A stretch of 43,652 bases of DNA, taken from NCBI GenBank assembly GCA_018268465.1, contig JAFDWN010000003.1:1-43652 (forward strand), written 5' to 3'. The notes under the pieces were generated by a model. The model did no database searches, was not told the DNA's origin, and saw nothing but the letters and a program-made list of their open reading frames with translations. Positions 1 to 8,657 of the stretch are shown here, one piece after another. Source of the stretch: Actinomycetota bacterium (GTDB lineage: Bacteria; Actinomycetota; Actinomycetes; Mycobacteriales; Mycobacteriaceae). Position 1 is the stretch's first letter, and the number at the start of each line of letters is the position of its first letter. The translations under genes were made by a program, and so were the position numbers.

Positions 1-261
1 ATATCTATCTGAACCTACTGATAAGCGGTGTGTGTACGACTGTTACCTACGTGGGTTTGTGCTGCTGACTTCGCCGTGGGTGAGAGTGTTATCTGCAGTG
101 GTGTTCCCATCGTGGGTCGCGTCGCTGGTTCGCTGTGCCTCCATCCTCAGCGAGGATGTCTACCATCACGGTGGTGGAGGCTGTCCGCCTGCGGTCGTCA
201 GTCTCTGTCGCACCGCTCAGGTAGTCTGATCGGCAGTGCCACCCATCAGAGGTGGCGACAG
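1..261. other. 5' flank without a clear gene
   Basis: No convincing gene is visible. The frame is open upstream of the first gene back to base 28, but the composition there (Cys, Trp and Arg rich) does not look coding. The stretch holds a 7-bp inverted repeat, CATCCTC (141-147) and GAGGATG (151-157), and near its end a 6-bp hairpin that covers the ribosome binding site of the next gene. The promoter of the downstream operon probably lies here. Confidence 0.4.
238..256 (+). promoter_or_regulatory. Hairpin overlapping the ribosome binding site of the NERD-STAND gene
   Basis: GCCACC (238-243) can pair with GGTGGC (251-256) around a 7-base loop. The 3' arm is part of the Shine-Dalgarno-like AGAGGTGG (248-255), six bases before the GTG at 262. 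Folding would mask the ribosome site, so translation of a potentially toxic defence protein may be kept low. This is an inference from pairing only. Confidence 0.35.
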
Positions 262-3200
262 GTGAACAACAACAGCACACAGATCACTGTTTTCTACGGG
301 GACCAGCCCGCGCACGCGCATGAGCGTCGGGCCATCAATGTGGCGCGCCATGAGCTTGCGCGCCGCAACATGTTGGCCACGTTGCTGGTCAACTTCACGG
401 TCGCGCGCGGAGCACGCCAAATCGACCTGATGATCGTGACCGATCAGCGGTGCATGAACGTCGAACTCAAGCATGTCGACTCGACGCTGCCGCTGGTCGC
501 CACTCCCAACGGTCCGTGGCGTCAGCGCCTGCCTGATGGCACCGAGCGCATGGTGGCCGATCACAGCTACTACGACCAGGCACTTCAGGAGACCTACGGG
601 ATCGCCGACGTCATGGCCGATCTCAACCGCAGGGGTGTGGTCCCTGGTCCGACTGGTCGAGGTTTCGCCAGGCACATCGACACTGTGGTGTGCTGCGACC
701 CGCGCATCCCTGAGGGCTCGACGCTGAACCGACGCGCCTATGTCACCGTCCTCGGACTCGACACCCTGATCGACCATCTCGCCCAGCCCGGGCCGGGACT
801 GCCGCAGTGGGACCGTCGGCACTGGGACGAACTGATTCGTCATCTCGGTCTCTACCCGGAGGGTGAGGACACCCCAGCGGCGCTGCGTCGCCGGGCCGAT
901 GCGGCCGCGGTGGAGGACTACCGGCGCCGGTTCCGGGAATTCACCGCTGCGAGTTTGGCGCCGCTCGTCCCAGCCGGCGCGCTGATCGACTCGGTGGCGG
1001 CCACCGTTGATGCCGACGCGATGGCGGATCAGCTCGTGGGCCGACAGCACCGAGTCCAGCTGACGGCCGAAAGTGGGCAGGGCAAAACACATCTGGCCCG
1101 ACACACCGCGCTGGCTCTGACCGATCGCGGCCAGATGGTGGTGTGGGTCGATGCCGACGATTACCGCAAAGGCCAGCTCATCCAGTCGTTGCGCCGCGCG
1201 GTGAGCCCCTTCAGCACACACGAAGCCCACGCTCTGCTGGCCAAGGCCGCTGAAGGTGGATCCGGGATCACCGTCGTCATCGACGCGCTCGAGAAATGCC
1301 CCCACCCCGACAAGCTGCTCGAACAGCTCCACTCGCTGCAAAACCAGTATCCGGCAGCGATTCTGGCGACCACCACTAGCGGGTCCGCACCGCTGCTGGC
1401 CGCCACCTGCATGGTGGAACTGCGGGAGCCGACCGGTCTGGAACGTGCGCGCATCGCCACGACCTACGGCACCTCCGATCGCGTCGCCGAATCCGAGGAG
1501 TATCGGAGCCGCTACGAGATCACCTTGGCCGCGCAGGTTATCGCAGACCTTCCCGAGGGCCAGGACAGCAACACCGAAGTCCTCGATGCCTACATTGGCC
1601 GGCGCACCCCCAGCGAGACTGTCCGGGCCGGGCTGCGGTGCCTGGCCCAGGCCATGAACGTCGACGTGCGCACCGCACTGCCGATCACGGAGGTGATGAC
1701 TGCGCTGCGCCGCTGCCAAGCGCTGGCCACCACCCCGTCGGCCATCGACGACACCCTGGCCTCACCGCTGGTCCGGGTCCATCAAGGCCGGCTGCGCTTC
1801 GGCCATGAGAAGCTCGCTCGTTTCCTGGCTGCCCAGCATTTGGTGTTGACCGCCCAGGACGGTGCCGAGTTGGCTCGGCTGCTCACTCAGCCCGCGCACC
1901 GGGATCTTCGTGATCACGCCATCGTGTTGGAGAGCGACCCGGACCGCCGCTACGACACCATCCGCGAGCTCGCCGACCCCACGCTGATCGCCGCCGCGGC
2001 ACACGGATCGTTCGGGATCCCCACCGCCAAGCAGGCCCGCGCTGACATCACCGAATTGCTCATCCAGACCACCGCCGCCGCACCGGATTCCACCTTCACG
2101 GCCAAGGATCCGCAAGCCGGATCGCTGGATGGCACCTGGCATCACCGTCGGCAGTGGACACCGATCGAGGAGGCCTTGCTGCTCGCCGCGGGACGGTGCG
2201 CCTACCACGGCATGTTCCTGCCGGAGATCGGCGCCTTGATGGACGCCACCGACACCGTGATGCGGATTGCGATGCGCGACCTTCAGAGCGCGGGCAGCCG
2301 CGTAGCAGTCAGCACCGTGGTCGCCTGCACGTTCGGCCCGCGCGGTCAGCGGTGCACGCCGGCGGCCGGAGTGGTGGCTCACGGCGCCGAAAGCGCCCGC
2401 ATCTTCGGTGACCGCGCGGCGACGGACGCGGCGACCGCGACCCCGATGTGGCGGCCCAATGCGCGTTGCTTCGGCCGGCTGTACTTGGCCGCCCTGCTCA
2501 GCCATCCGATCCGTCACGACATCGACGCGCAGAATCTGCCTGACCTCGTCGAGACGGGCCTCGCGGTGGGCGGCTACCACCTTCGCCTGAAGCTGCTGGA
2601 GGCCGCCCTGTACGGCAGCAGCGTCCTGACCGCGCAGACCCGCGAACGCATGATCGACGTGCTGTGCAGCTACGACAACGATCCCCGCGACCTGGGTACC
2701 AGCTCGACGTTGATCGACGCGCTGGCCAGCTACGGCCAGATCACCCCCGTGACGTCACTGGAGGCAATCCAACGCGAGATCGCCACCGTACTGAGCGACA
2801 TCGACAGTCCCGATCACCAGGCACTGGCCCAGGGCATCGTGGCCAGCATGTTCGAAGACGAACGCGTGATCGGCCCCTACAGCGAGGCGGTCGACTCGCT
2901 GCCGGCCGATCAGCGGCTGACCCTCTACGCGATGTCGGTCATGCCCGCCGACTACAGCTTCGGGACACCCTGGTCGGTCAAACAGCTCGCCGAGGGCGCT
3001 ACGACCGCCGACGATCTCGTCGGGCACGCCTTGGCGCGCTACGCCGGACCACCACCTCGCGACACGTTCAGTCCGTCGGAGGCCGTGGCTGCCCATCTCA
3101 ACGGTTTGTCCGGCTGGGCCAAGTTCTCGGCCACGTTGCCACCGGCCGGGGAGCCGGCCGACGACGTTGCCATCGCGTGGCGGCTGGTCGATGAACTGTT

Positions 3201-3621
3201 GCTGCACCTGTTTCGTGGCGACACGACAGTCCAACGGGCGGAAGCGATCTGGGAGCGGCTCACGCACGAAACACCGGGCGCGGCGGTCAGCATCCTGTGC
3301 GAGCTGTATCGCGCCAACAGCGAACTGCTCAGCAGCGACCAGAAGTCCACCATCCATCCACACCGCGCGTTGCTCGACGCCTATCCCGACCAGATTCGGG
3401 GACTGCTGCAGTGGGCCCTGACCCACCGCGACGAGCTACCGGGAGGGCGGCAGGAGTGGGATCCCATGGGCGGTACCAGCACCTATGCGGTGCGGGTGCT
3501 CGGCCTGGTCGGTACGGCCACCACCGCGGATCTGCTGCGCCACCACTATGTCCACGACCCAGACCTGGGCCGCGCCGCTGTCGAGGCGGTCCACGCCATC
3601 GATGCACGCCTGCACCGCTGA
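262..3621 (+). CDS. NERD-type nuclease fused to a STAND/AAA-like NTPase, putative anti-phage effector
   Basis: The GTG at 262 is chosen because AGAGGTGG lies six bases upstream; this gives 1119 residues. The N-terminal ~120 residues look like a NERD nuclease: Asp55, then Glu68-Leu-Lys70 in VELKHVD, the PD-(D/E)xK pattern. A P-loop follows, SGQGKT at 271-276, with a Walker B ITVVIDALE whose Asp is residue 341. The remaining ~700 residues are helical and repeat-like, the layout of STAND sensors in which a C-terminal array recognises a trigger and the N-terminal effector acts. A large helicase-nuclease gene follows 150 bases downstream on the same strand. NERD and STAND domains are known in defence proteins such as the Avs family; I do not recognise this exact architecture. 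The nuclease and NTPase calls are from motifs, the defence role is inference. Confidence 0.72.
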   Translation: MNNNSTQITVFYGDQPAHAHERRAINVARHELARRNMLATLLVNFTVARGARQIDLMIVTDQRCMNVELKHVDSTLPLVATPNGPWRQRLPDGTERMVADHSYYDQALQETYGIADVMADLNRRGVVPGPTGRGFARHIDTVVCCDPRIPEGSTLNRRAYVTVLGLDTLIDHLAQPGPGLPQWDRRHWDELIRHLGLYPEGEDTPAALRRRADAAAVEDYRRRFREFTAASLAPLVPAGALIDSVAATVDADAMADQLVGRQHRVQLTAESGQGKTHLARHTALALTDRGQMVVWVDADDYRKGQLIQSLRRAVSPFSTHEAHALLAKAAEGGSGITVVIDALEKCPHPDKLLEQLHSLQNQYPAAILATTTSGSAPLLAATCMVELREPTGLERARIATTYGTSDRVAESEEYRSRYEITLAAQVIADLPEGQDSNTEVLDAYIGRRTPSETVRAGLRCLAQAMNVDVRTALPITEVMTALRRCQALATTPSAIDDTLASPLVRVHQGRLRFGHEKLARFLAAQHLVLTAQDGAELARLLTQPAHRDLRDHAIVLESDPDRRYDTIRELADPTLIAAAAHGSFGIPTAKQARADITELLIQTTAAAPDSTFTAKDPQAGSLDGTWHHRRQWTPIEEALLLAAGRCAYHGMFLPEIGALMDATDTVMRIAMRDLQSAGSRVAVSTVVACTFGPRGQRCTPAAGVVAHGAESARIFGDRAATDAATATPMWRPNARCFGRLYLAALLSHPIRHDIDAQNLPDLVETGLAVGGYHLRLKLLEAALYGSSVLTAQTRERMIDVLCSYDNDPRDLGTSSTLIDALASYGQITPVTSLEAIQREIATVLSDIDSPDHQALAQGIVASMFEDERVIGPYSEAVDSLPADQRLTLYAMSVMPADYSFGTPWSVKQLAEGATTADDLVGHALARYAGPPPRDTFSPSEAVAAHLNGLSGWAKFSATLPPAGEPADDVAIAWRLVDELLLHLFRGDTTVQRAEAIWERLTHETPGAAVSILCELYRANSELLSSDQKSTIHPHRALLDAYPDQIRGLLQWALTHRDELPGGRQEWDPMGGTSTYAVRVLGLVGTATTADLLRHHYVHDPDLGRAAVEAVHAIDARLHR

Positions 3622-3772
3622 ATCGGCCGGTTCCCGGTCCGCCGTGGTGTCGGAGTCGGCGCCGGGTCCGGGTGGATTCTGCGGGATCCGACCGTGACAC
3701 CATGCAAGGTGGTGACGGTGCACGGTCTGTGTGGCGAGTGTCGTCGTGTGAACGAAAGAGGTGTCCTGACCG

Positions 3773-6349
3773 ATGGCATTCGTGGGCAGATCCAAGAGGG
3801 TTGCGCAGCAATTCGAGACGCCGGAGGAGATGTACCTGCGCGGGGCCCTGCCCCGCACCGGCAACGCCGTGAGCTCGCTGTGGATCCACCAGGGAGACGT
3901 GCTGCGGGCGTACGCCGAAAAGCACCAGGACACTGCAGATATCGCATTGGAATTGCCGACCGGTACCGGCAAGACGCTGCCCGGCCTGCTGATCGCCGAG
4001 TGGGTTCGGCGCAAGGGGGCCGGCCCGGTGCTCTATGCCACCCCGACCAAGCAACTCGCGCGCCAGGTCCTGGCGACCGCCAACGATGAAGGCGTCCCGG
4101 CACGTCTGTTGGTCGGCAGTCACCGCCGCTGGAGCGTCACCGACGAGAGCGACGTCGATGGTGGCGAGGCGATCGCCATCACCACCTACAGTTCGATCTT
4201 CAACAGCAGCCCGAAGCTGCCCGTACCGCGCCTGGTGGTGTTCGACGACGCTCACGCCGGCGAGCAATTCGTCGGTGAGCACTACAGCGTCAGCATCCGC
4301 CGCTACGAGGATGAGCCGGCCTACCTGGCGGTCCTGGATGCACTGCGCCCGTTCCTGACAGGTCTGCAAATTCAGCGGCTGCAGGGCCCGCCCGACCCCG
4401 GTGCCCATCACCAGGTGCGGCTGATCCTGCCCGCCGTGGATCCCGCCGCCGCAGCGACACTGGACACGACGTTGGCCGGCCTTGGTGATGACTACAAGTT
4501 CGCGTTCGCGATGATCCGCTCCGGGCTGGCGGCATGCTGTGTGTACGTGTCCTATGGCGGTATCCAGATTCGCCCGATGATCCCGCCGACCTACCAGAAC
4601 AGTGTGTTCTCCGGCGCCGGTCAGCGCGTCTATCTGTCGGCGACACTGGGCGCCGGCGGCGAACTGGAACGGGCCTTCGGCCGCTCGGAGATCGTGCGCA
4701 TGCCGCTGCCGACCAAGACGCCGCCGCGCTCGGGCCGGCGGCTGTTCGTGTTCCCCGGCCTGGTCAAGGGCGGCGACGCCGTCGGCCTGGTCAAGGACGT
4801 GGTCGCCACCACCAACAAGGCGCTGGTGCTCAGCCAGGCCTCCTCGGAAAAGACCGAGGAGGCAGCACGCGCACTGGCCGGTGCCGGGGTGGCCGTTTTC
4901 GGCAGGGACGACGTCGAACACGGGCTCGCCGTGTTCGCCCAGGCGCCCACGGGGGTACTGGGGCTGGCCAACCGCTATGACGGGATGGATCTGCCCGGCG
5001 AGTACTGCCGGATCGTCGTGCTCGATGGCAAACCCGACGCGGTGGGCCTGCAGGAGAAGTTCCTCAGCGAACGGGCCGCGGCGACTGCAGCCCTGGCCGA
5101 ACGCTTGCGTACTCGCATCGTTCAGGGGGCCGGCCGGTGCACGCGCGGCCCGAACGACTACGCGATCGTGGTGGTGCTGGGCTCCGATATCACCAGGTAC
5201 TTCTCTCGGCCCGACCACAAGACCGCACTGGAAGCCGAACTGCAGGCCGAGGTGGAGTTCGGGTGGGAGAACAGTCGGGGGCAGACCGCGGCCGACATCC
5301 TCGACAACGTAGGCACCTTCCTCGAACACGGCACCGGCTGGCGCGAGGGCGGTGAGCCGCTGATCGCCGAGTTCCGCGAGGACGCCACGAAGATCGACCC
5401 GCCGGGTGCGTTGGCGCTCGGTGAGTCGGCGAAGCTGGAAGTCGAAGCCTGGCGGTTGTCCTGCAGTGGGGACTGGCTGGCCGCCAGCCAGACTCTCGAA
5501 GACGCGGCCCGCGTTGTCGGCAGCGGCGGTGAGGCGACACGGGGCTACCGCGGGCTGCTGCTGTACCTGGCCGGGGTCTGGCTGCATCTGGGCGCCCAGG
5601 GGGAAGCGCACCGCGCCCACGCACGCCAGCTGCTGCGCGACGCGGCGAGCGCTTCGGACCGCGGCACCTGGCTCACCGAGATGAAGGATCTTCCCGGCGC
5701 GGAGAAGATCCCCCTGGCCGGCGCGGACGTGGTGGCGATCAACGCCTTGGTCGCGCGGCTGAGCGGGCAGTTCAAACCGGGCGCCATCAAGACTGCGGTG
5801 GGGCAGATGTGCTCGGCGCTCAGCCAGGACGAGGCAGGCCCGTATGAGCGGGCGTTGACCACCCTCGGCACGTTCCTGGGGGCGTCGGCGGCCAAGCCGG
5901 CGGGTCCGGGGCGCTGCGACTCGGCGTGGCGCTGGGACACCGCCAGGTGGTTGACGATCGAGGCGAAATCAGAGGAGCGCGACGATGGTCTGCTGCCGCT
6001 GAAAGATGTGCGGCAGGCCAACACGCAGCTCGACCAGCTCGCCGCCGACCAGGAGGTGGAACACGCCCCCGCGAGCAGCCCGACGATCCTGGTGTCGGAT
6101 CGCCTGACCGTGGCACCCGATCATGCCGCGGTGGCCAATCCGAACGTCTACCTTGTCTCCACCGAGGTGGTCAGCCACATTGCCGGTGACGTGGCCACTG
6201 TCTGGACAGATCTGCTGGCGGCCGCTGCCCGGCAGGAACCGAAACACATTCTGCGCGACCATGTGCAGAATGTGCTCACCGACAACGGCTGCCTACCGAC
6301 CCAGGTGTGCGATCGCCTCATGCAGTACCGGATCCGGCCCGGCGAGTAA
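3773..6349 (+). CDS. Superfamily 2 DEAH-like helicase with C-terminal nuclease-like domain
   Basis: This is an 858-residue protein. Helicase motifs are clear: motif I LPTGTGKT (61-68), a DDAH box (158-161, in VVFDDAH), a motif III-like YLSATLG near residue 285, and motif VI QGAGRCTRG (451-459), a pattern seen in the DinG/XPD side of superfamily 2. The C-terminal third contains WLTIEAKSE with Glu730 and Lys732 followed by VRQANTQLDQL, which resembles the E-x-K end of a PD-(D/E)xK nuclease. No Fe-S cysteine cluster is seen. An AAAGAGG sequence lies about 11 bases before the ATG. With the upstream NERD-STAND gene it forms a likely two-gene module in which the helicase could unwind or translocate on invading DNA. 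Helicase call is solid; the nuclease domain is tentative. Confidence 0.75.
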   Translation: MAFVGRSKRVAQQFETPEEMYLRGALPRTGNAVSSLWIHQGDVLRAYAEKHQDTADIALELPTGTGKTLPGLLIAEWVRRKGAGPVLYATPTKQLARQVLATANDEGVPARLLVGSHRRWSVTDESDVDGGEAIAITTYSSIFNSSPKLPVPRLVVFDDAHAGEQFVGEHYSVSIRRYEDEPAYLAVLDALRPFLTGLQIQRLQGPPDPGAHHQVRLILPAVDPAAAATLDTTLAGLGDDYKFAFAMIRSGLAACCVYVSYGGIQIRPMIPPTYQNSVFSGAGQRVYLSATLGAGGELERAFGRSEIVRMPLPTKTPPRSGRRLFVFPGLVKGGDAVGLVKDVVATTNKALVLSQASSEKTEEAARALAGAGVAVFGRDDVEHGLAVFAQAPTGVLGLANRYDGMDLPGEYCRIVVLDGKPDAVGLQEKFLSERAAATAALAERLRTRIVQGAGRCTRGPNDYAIVVVLGSDITRYFSRPDHKTALEAELQAEVEFGWENSRGQTAADILDNVGTFLEHGTGWREGGEPLIAEFREDATKIDPPGALALGESAKLEVEAWRLSCSGDWLAASQTLEDAARVVGSGGEATRGYRGLLLYLAGVWLHLGAQGEAHRAHARQLLRDAASASDRGTWLTEMKDLPGAEKIPLAGADVVAINALVARLSGQFKPGAIKTAVGQMCSALSQDEAGPYERALTTLGTFLGASAAKPAGPGRCDSAWRWDTARWLTIEAKSEERDDGLLPLKDVRQANTQLDQLAADQEVEHAPASSPTILVSDRLTVAPDHAAVANPNVYLVSTEVVSHIAGDVATVWTDLLAAAARQEPKHILRDHVQNVLTDNGCLPTQVCDRLMQYRIRPGE

Positions 6350-6360
6350 CCGGCGAAACG

Positions 6361-6543
6361 CTAATCCACTGTGCTGTAGATGGTTTCGATAATCAGCAGG
6401 CCAGGTGTGGCCGGACCGAGGCCGCTGCGGCGGGTGATCTTCACCAGAGCCCGGCTGGATGGGCGAATCGGGGTGTGCTTCACTCCGTGCGGTGCGCAGC
6501 CGATGGATTTCGCCGTGGGCGGGTCGTCGTTGCTTTGAGACAT
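6361..6543 (-). CDS. Small hypothetical protein
   Basis: A 60-residue reading frame starting MSQSNDDPPTAKS and ending ETIYSTVD, convergent with the helicase gene (11 bases apart). The frame stays open upstream, but the internal ATG at 6543 gives a more protein-like sequence. It is basic in the middle and has no domain I recognise. It could be chance; the only support is composition and its fit in an otherwise empty 240-base gap. Confidence 0.3.
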   Translation of the reverse strand: MSQSNDDPPTAKSIGCAPHGVKHTPIRPSSRALVKITRRSGLGPATPGLLIIETIYSTVD

Positions 6544-6593
6544 GATTGAGGCGTCCAGCAGCGGTGAACCGTTGAACCCCAGGGGGATTTGGC

Positions 6594-7331
6594 ATGAAAA
6601 AGGCGAGGCGCCGCGCCCGATACTGGCACGGCCTGGGAGCATGCCCCACGCCGTTCGCGGTCCGGTTGATCGAAACCGCTGCGATGCGCGGGCTGCCTAC
6701 GCGACCAAACGCGCCACTAGAGTGCCGGGACTACGTGTACGCCAGCACTTCCTGGGAAGTGGCGTTAGCTTTCAGCACACTCGGTGGCGGCCAGGCGGTG
6801 TGCGAGATCAACGCGAACGGCTTGGCAGCCGAGGCCGACCCAGACTTCCCGAACCTCGGTATCCGATTCCACGGCCCGGTCAAGGCCCTGTCCGTCGAAC
6901 TGGTAGACGAATCAGCGCTGCCGAATGCCCGACAGATCGCCGAGACGCTATCCGGCGACTACGTGTGGCCGGACGGAACCCCCAGATACGCCCCAGATGG
7001 ATACCTCCTGGCACCACCGTTCGCGCGGGCCTGGGGATACAACGACGAGGATTTTCGGTGGCTCGGCCGGTGGTACCCACTGCACTTCCTGCTCCCCAGC
7101 GCCGATGGAATCACCGTCGCGATCAACGAAAAGTTCCGGGCGCACCAGATGTATCCGCCGGATCATCCCGACCTCGCCGGCCGGCGCCGCGTGCCACTGG
7201 GATCGCTCGACGACGCCTGGCGGCAGCCCGGCCTGTATCCGGCGACGACAGATCTCTTGAAGAAAATTCAGGTAAGGATCGAGCGCGACGATCCCGATCT
7301 GGAGCCAATCCGCCGCCCGTGGGATTGGTGA
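6594..7331 (+). CDS. Arr-like ADP-ribosyltransferase-fold protein
   Basis: A 245-residue protein with an AGGGGGAT ribosome site just before the ATG. The N-terminal 110 residues follow the order of rifampin ADP-ribosyltransferase (Arr): YWHG with His12, then DYVYAS with Tyr47/Tyr49, an alternating-hydrophobic stretch, and EADPDFPN with Asp82/Asp84, then a strand PVKALSVELV. Arr enzymes use a His-Tyr-Asp set to bind NAD+ and modify rifamycin; Arr itself is about 140 residues, so this one has a C-terminal extension of some 130 residues of unknown function. It may modify a drug, a nucleic acid or a host protein. The fold call comes from motif order only; catalytic assignment and substrate are unknown. 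Confidence 0.5.
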   Translation: MKKARRRARYWHGLGACPTPFAVRLIETAAMRGLPTRPNAPLECRDYVYASTSWEVALAFSTLGGGQAVCEINANGLAAEADPDFPNLGIRFHGPVKALSVELVDESALPNARQIAETLSGDYVWPDGTPRYAPDGYLLAPPFARAWGYNDEDFRWLGRWYPLHFLLPSADGITVAINEKFRAHQMYPPDHPDLAGRRRVPLGSLDDAWRQPGLYPATTDLLKKIQVRIERDDPDLEPIRRPWDW

Positions 7332-7389
7332 CCGTCAACCTCTGCGGTCCGTACAACTCCGCTCCGCAGCATGCACTCACTTCATCTGG

Positions 7390-7695
7390 TCAGGCCGTCC
7401 TGCGCTTGACCGGGCGCGGTGGCGATACGTCGTATTCCTCGATCGTCCAATGCGATGGCCGGTACAGCCGTTCGATGTCTTCGAGCGGGCCTTCGAGTCC
7501 ACGGACCACCTGCGCAACTCCATTTACTGTCAGCTTGGACGTTGCCTGGTAGTAGATCTGGTGGCCGGCGAGGTATCCAGCCAGGAGCCGCCGCAGCACG
7601 CTGGTCAGGTTGTCGCCGTCGCCTTGCGCCTTCTCATGGCCGGCGTTCCACTCATCGTCGGGTATCCGCACTGTGCGGCGAGGCGTAAGACTCAT
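7390..7695 (-). CDS. Ribbon-helix-helix DNA-binding protein
   Basis: A 101-residue protein. The N-terminus TVRIPDDEWNAGHEKA followed by NLTSVLRRLLAGYLAG has the strand-helix-helix pattern of MetJ/Arc-type regulators, as found in many mycobacteriophage and plasmid small proteins. The rest is Arg/Pro rich. Its ATG overlaps the end of the upstream gene by four bases, so the two are co-translated. It may autoregulate the minus-strand operon starting at 8411. Confidence 0.6.
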   Translation of the reverse strand: MSLTPRRTVRIPDDEWNAGHEKAQGDGDNLTSVLRRLLAGYLAGHQIYYQATSKLTVNGVAQVVRGLEGPLEDIERLYRPSHWTIEEYDVSPPRPVKRRTA

Positions 7696-8411
7696 GATCC
7701 ACTCGGATGCTCAACTGGGCGCCGAATCGGTGTTCCCCACACGTCGTGCAGCGGAGAGGCAAGTGGGCAAAGCATTGTCTCGGTGTAGCGCGCCGGTTCG
7801 CCGCGGACTGGCCGCCAGCCGTAGCGTATGAGGCACGGCACTTCGGCTTCAACGTAGCCCTTGGCGGCGTGCGTGCTGCGGCGTTTCGGGCGGGGATGGG
7901 CCGTCAGCCATGTGCCGTCGTCGATGCGCCAGCTTTGGCCGTAGCGGGTATCGACGATGGTCGCCCGCGCTGGCTGGCCGGTGGCCAAATCAATGATGAC
8001 GGACTTGGTGGCGACTGCGTATTCGTTCGACTTTGCGGTGAGTGCGACGTCGATGCAGGGCAGGCAGTAGCAGCCGGCGAGGAACCGGCGGACGGTTCCA
8101 TGGGGCTGTTCGATTGGCGCGGCCGAGGCAGCCTCGTGGCGCTGCCGGCGGGTGGCGTGCCAGCGTTCAGCGGCGCGCTTTTCGGCCATGCGTTGCTTGA
8201 TCTGGGCGATGTCCAGCCCGAGCTTTTCCGCGCAGGTAGTGCCGATCTCATGCCGCTCTCCGGTGACGGAACTCTGAATCTCAACGCAGTAGGCGATAGC
8301 CGTTCCACAGTGCCAGCAGTTGCCGCCGGGAACTCGGACGTCGGCGGTGCCGCCCCACCGTTCGGTCATCCTAACCGCGACGTAATGCTCAAGCCCTGGC
8401 GTCATGCTCAT
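7692..8411 (-). CDS. Cysteine-rich zinc-finger-like phage/plasmid protein
   Basis: A 239-residue protein. NCWHCGTAI near residue 31, followed about 25 residues later by IGTTCAEKLGLD, gives a C-x2-C ... C arrangement typical of small zinc ribbons; a further CYCLPCID lies in the middle. A similar CDHC ... GHSC layout occurs in the neighbouring 8658-9929 protein, so both may share a zinc module. The function is not known. It is first in a two-gene operon with the ribbon-helix-helix gene. The GCATGACA and TGTGCATTAGCATGACACA sequences just upstream may be control sites. Confidence 0.55.
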   Translation of the reverse strand: MSMTPGLEHYVAVRMTERWGGTADVRVPGGNCWHCGTAIAYCVEIQSSVTGERHEIGTTCAEKLGLDIAQIKQRMAEKRAAERWHATRRQRHEAASAAPIEQPHGTVRRFLAGCYCLPCIDVALTAKSNEYAVATKSVIIDLATGQPARATIVDTRYGQSWRIDDGTWLTAHPRPKRRSTHAAKGYVEAEVPCLIRYGWRPVRGEPARYTETMLCPLASPLHDVWGTPIRRPVEHPSGS

Positions 8412-8657
8412 ATAGCAATCCTATGTGCATTAGCATGACACATTCAATAGCGTCAAGCATGCGTGTCAGTCGCGTTATGGACACACCGCAGGCATGACAT
8501 TTCAGGGGCGACTAGTGCCGAAGCTGGGCATCTCCCGCCGCAGCCCGGGCCAAGTGGTACGCCAGCTGGGAAGCTCACGGCCTGGTCGGCCTACTCGACC
8601 GCACGCCCCGAACAACTCTCGACTCGTTCGATGACCTCAACTCATGAGGTTGCACAG
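8412..8657. other. Intergenic stretch with operator-like repeats and a transposase-like relic
   Basis: This lies between two minus-strand genes. It contains two copies of GCATGACA (about 8432 and 8492) in direct orientation close to the start of the 8411 gene, and the relic listed separately at 8494-8647. Nothing else is visible. Confidence 0.35.
8494..8647 (+). pseudogene. Relic of a transposase helix-turn-helix region (IS481-like)
   Basis: In one frame the sequence reads MTFQGRLVPKLGISRR; in another it continues AKWYASWEAHGLVGLLDR and stops at 8647. Together these resemble the N-terminal helix-turn-helix of IS481-type transposases (LGISRR ... KW ... EGLAGLxDR). The two parts are in different frames and no catalytic DDE domain follows, so this is at most a broken fragment. 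The match is from memory of the family pattern. Confidence 0.35.

Noticed and set aside
3329-5620. A 763-residue minus-strand reading frame, and others such as 217-1719, 21662-22957 and 32834-34096
   Set aside because: They are antisense to well-supported genes with motifs, have Arg/Gly/Gln-rich sequence and no recognisable domain; long antisense frames are expected at this GC content.
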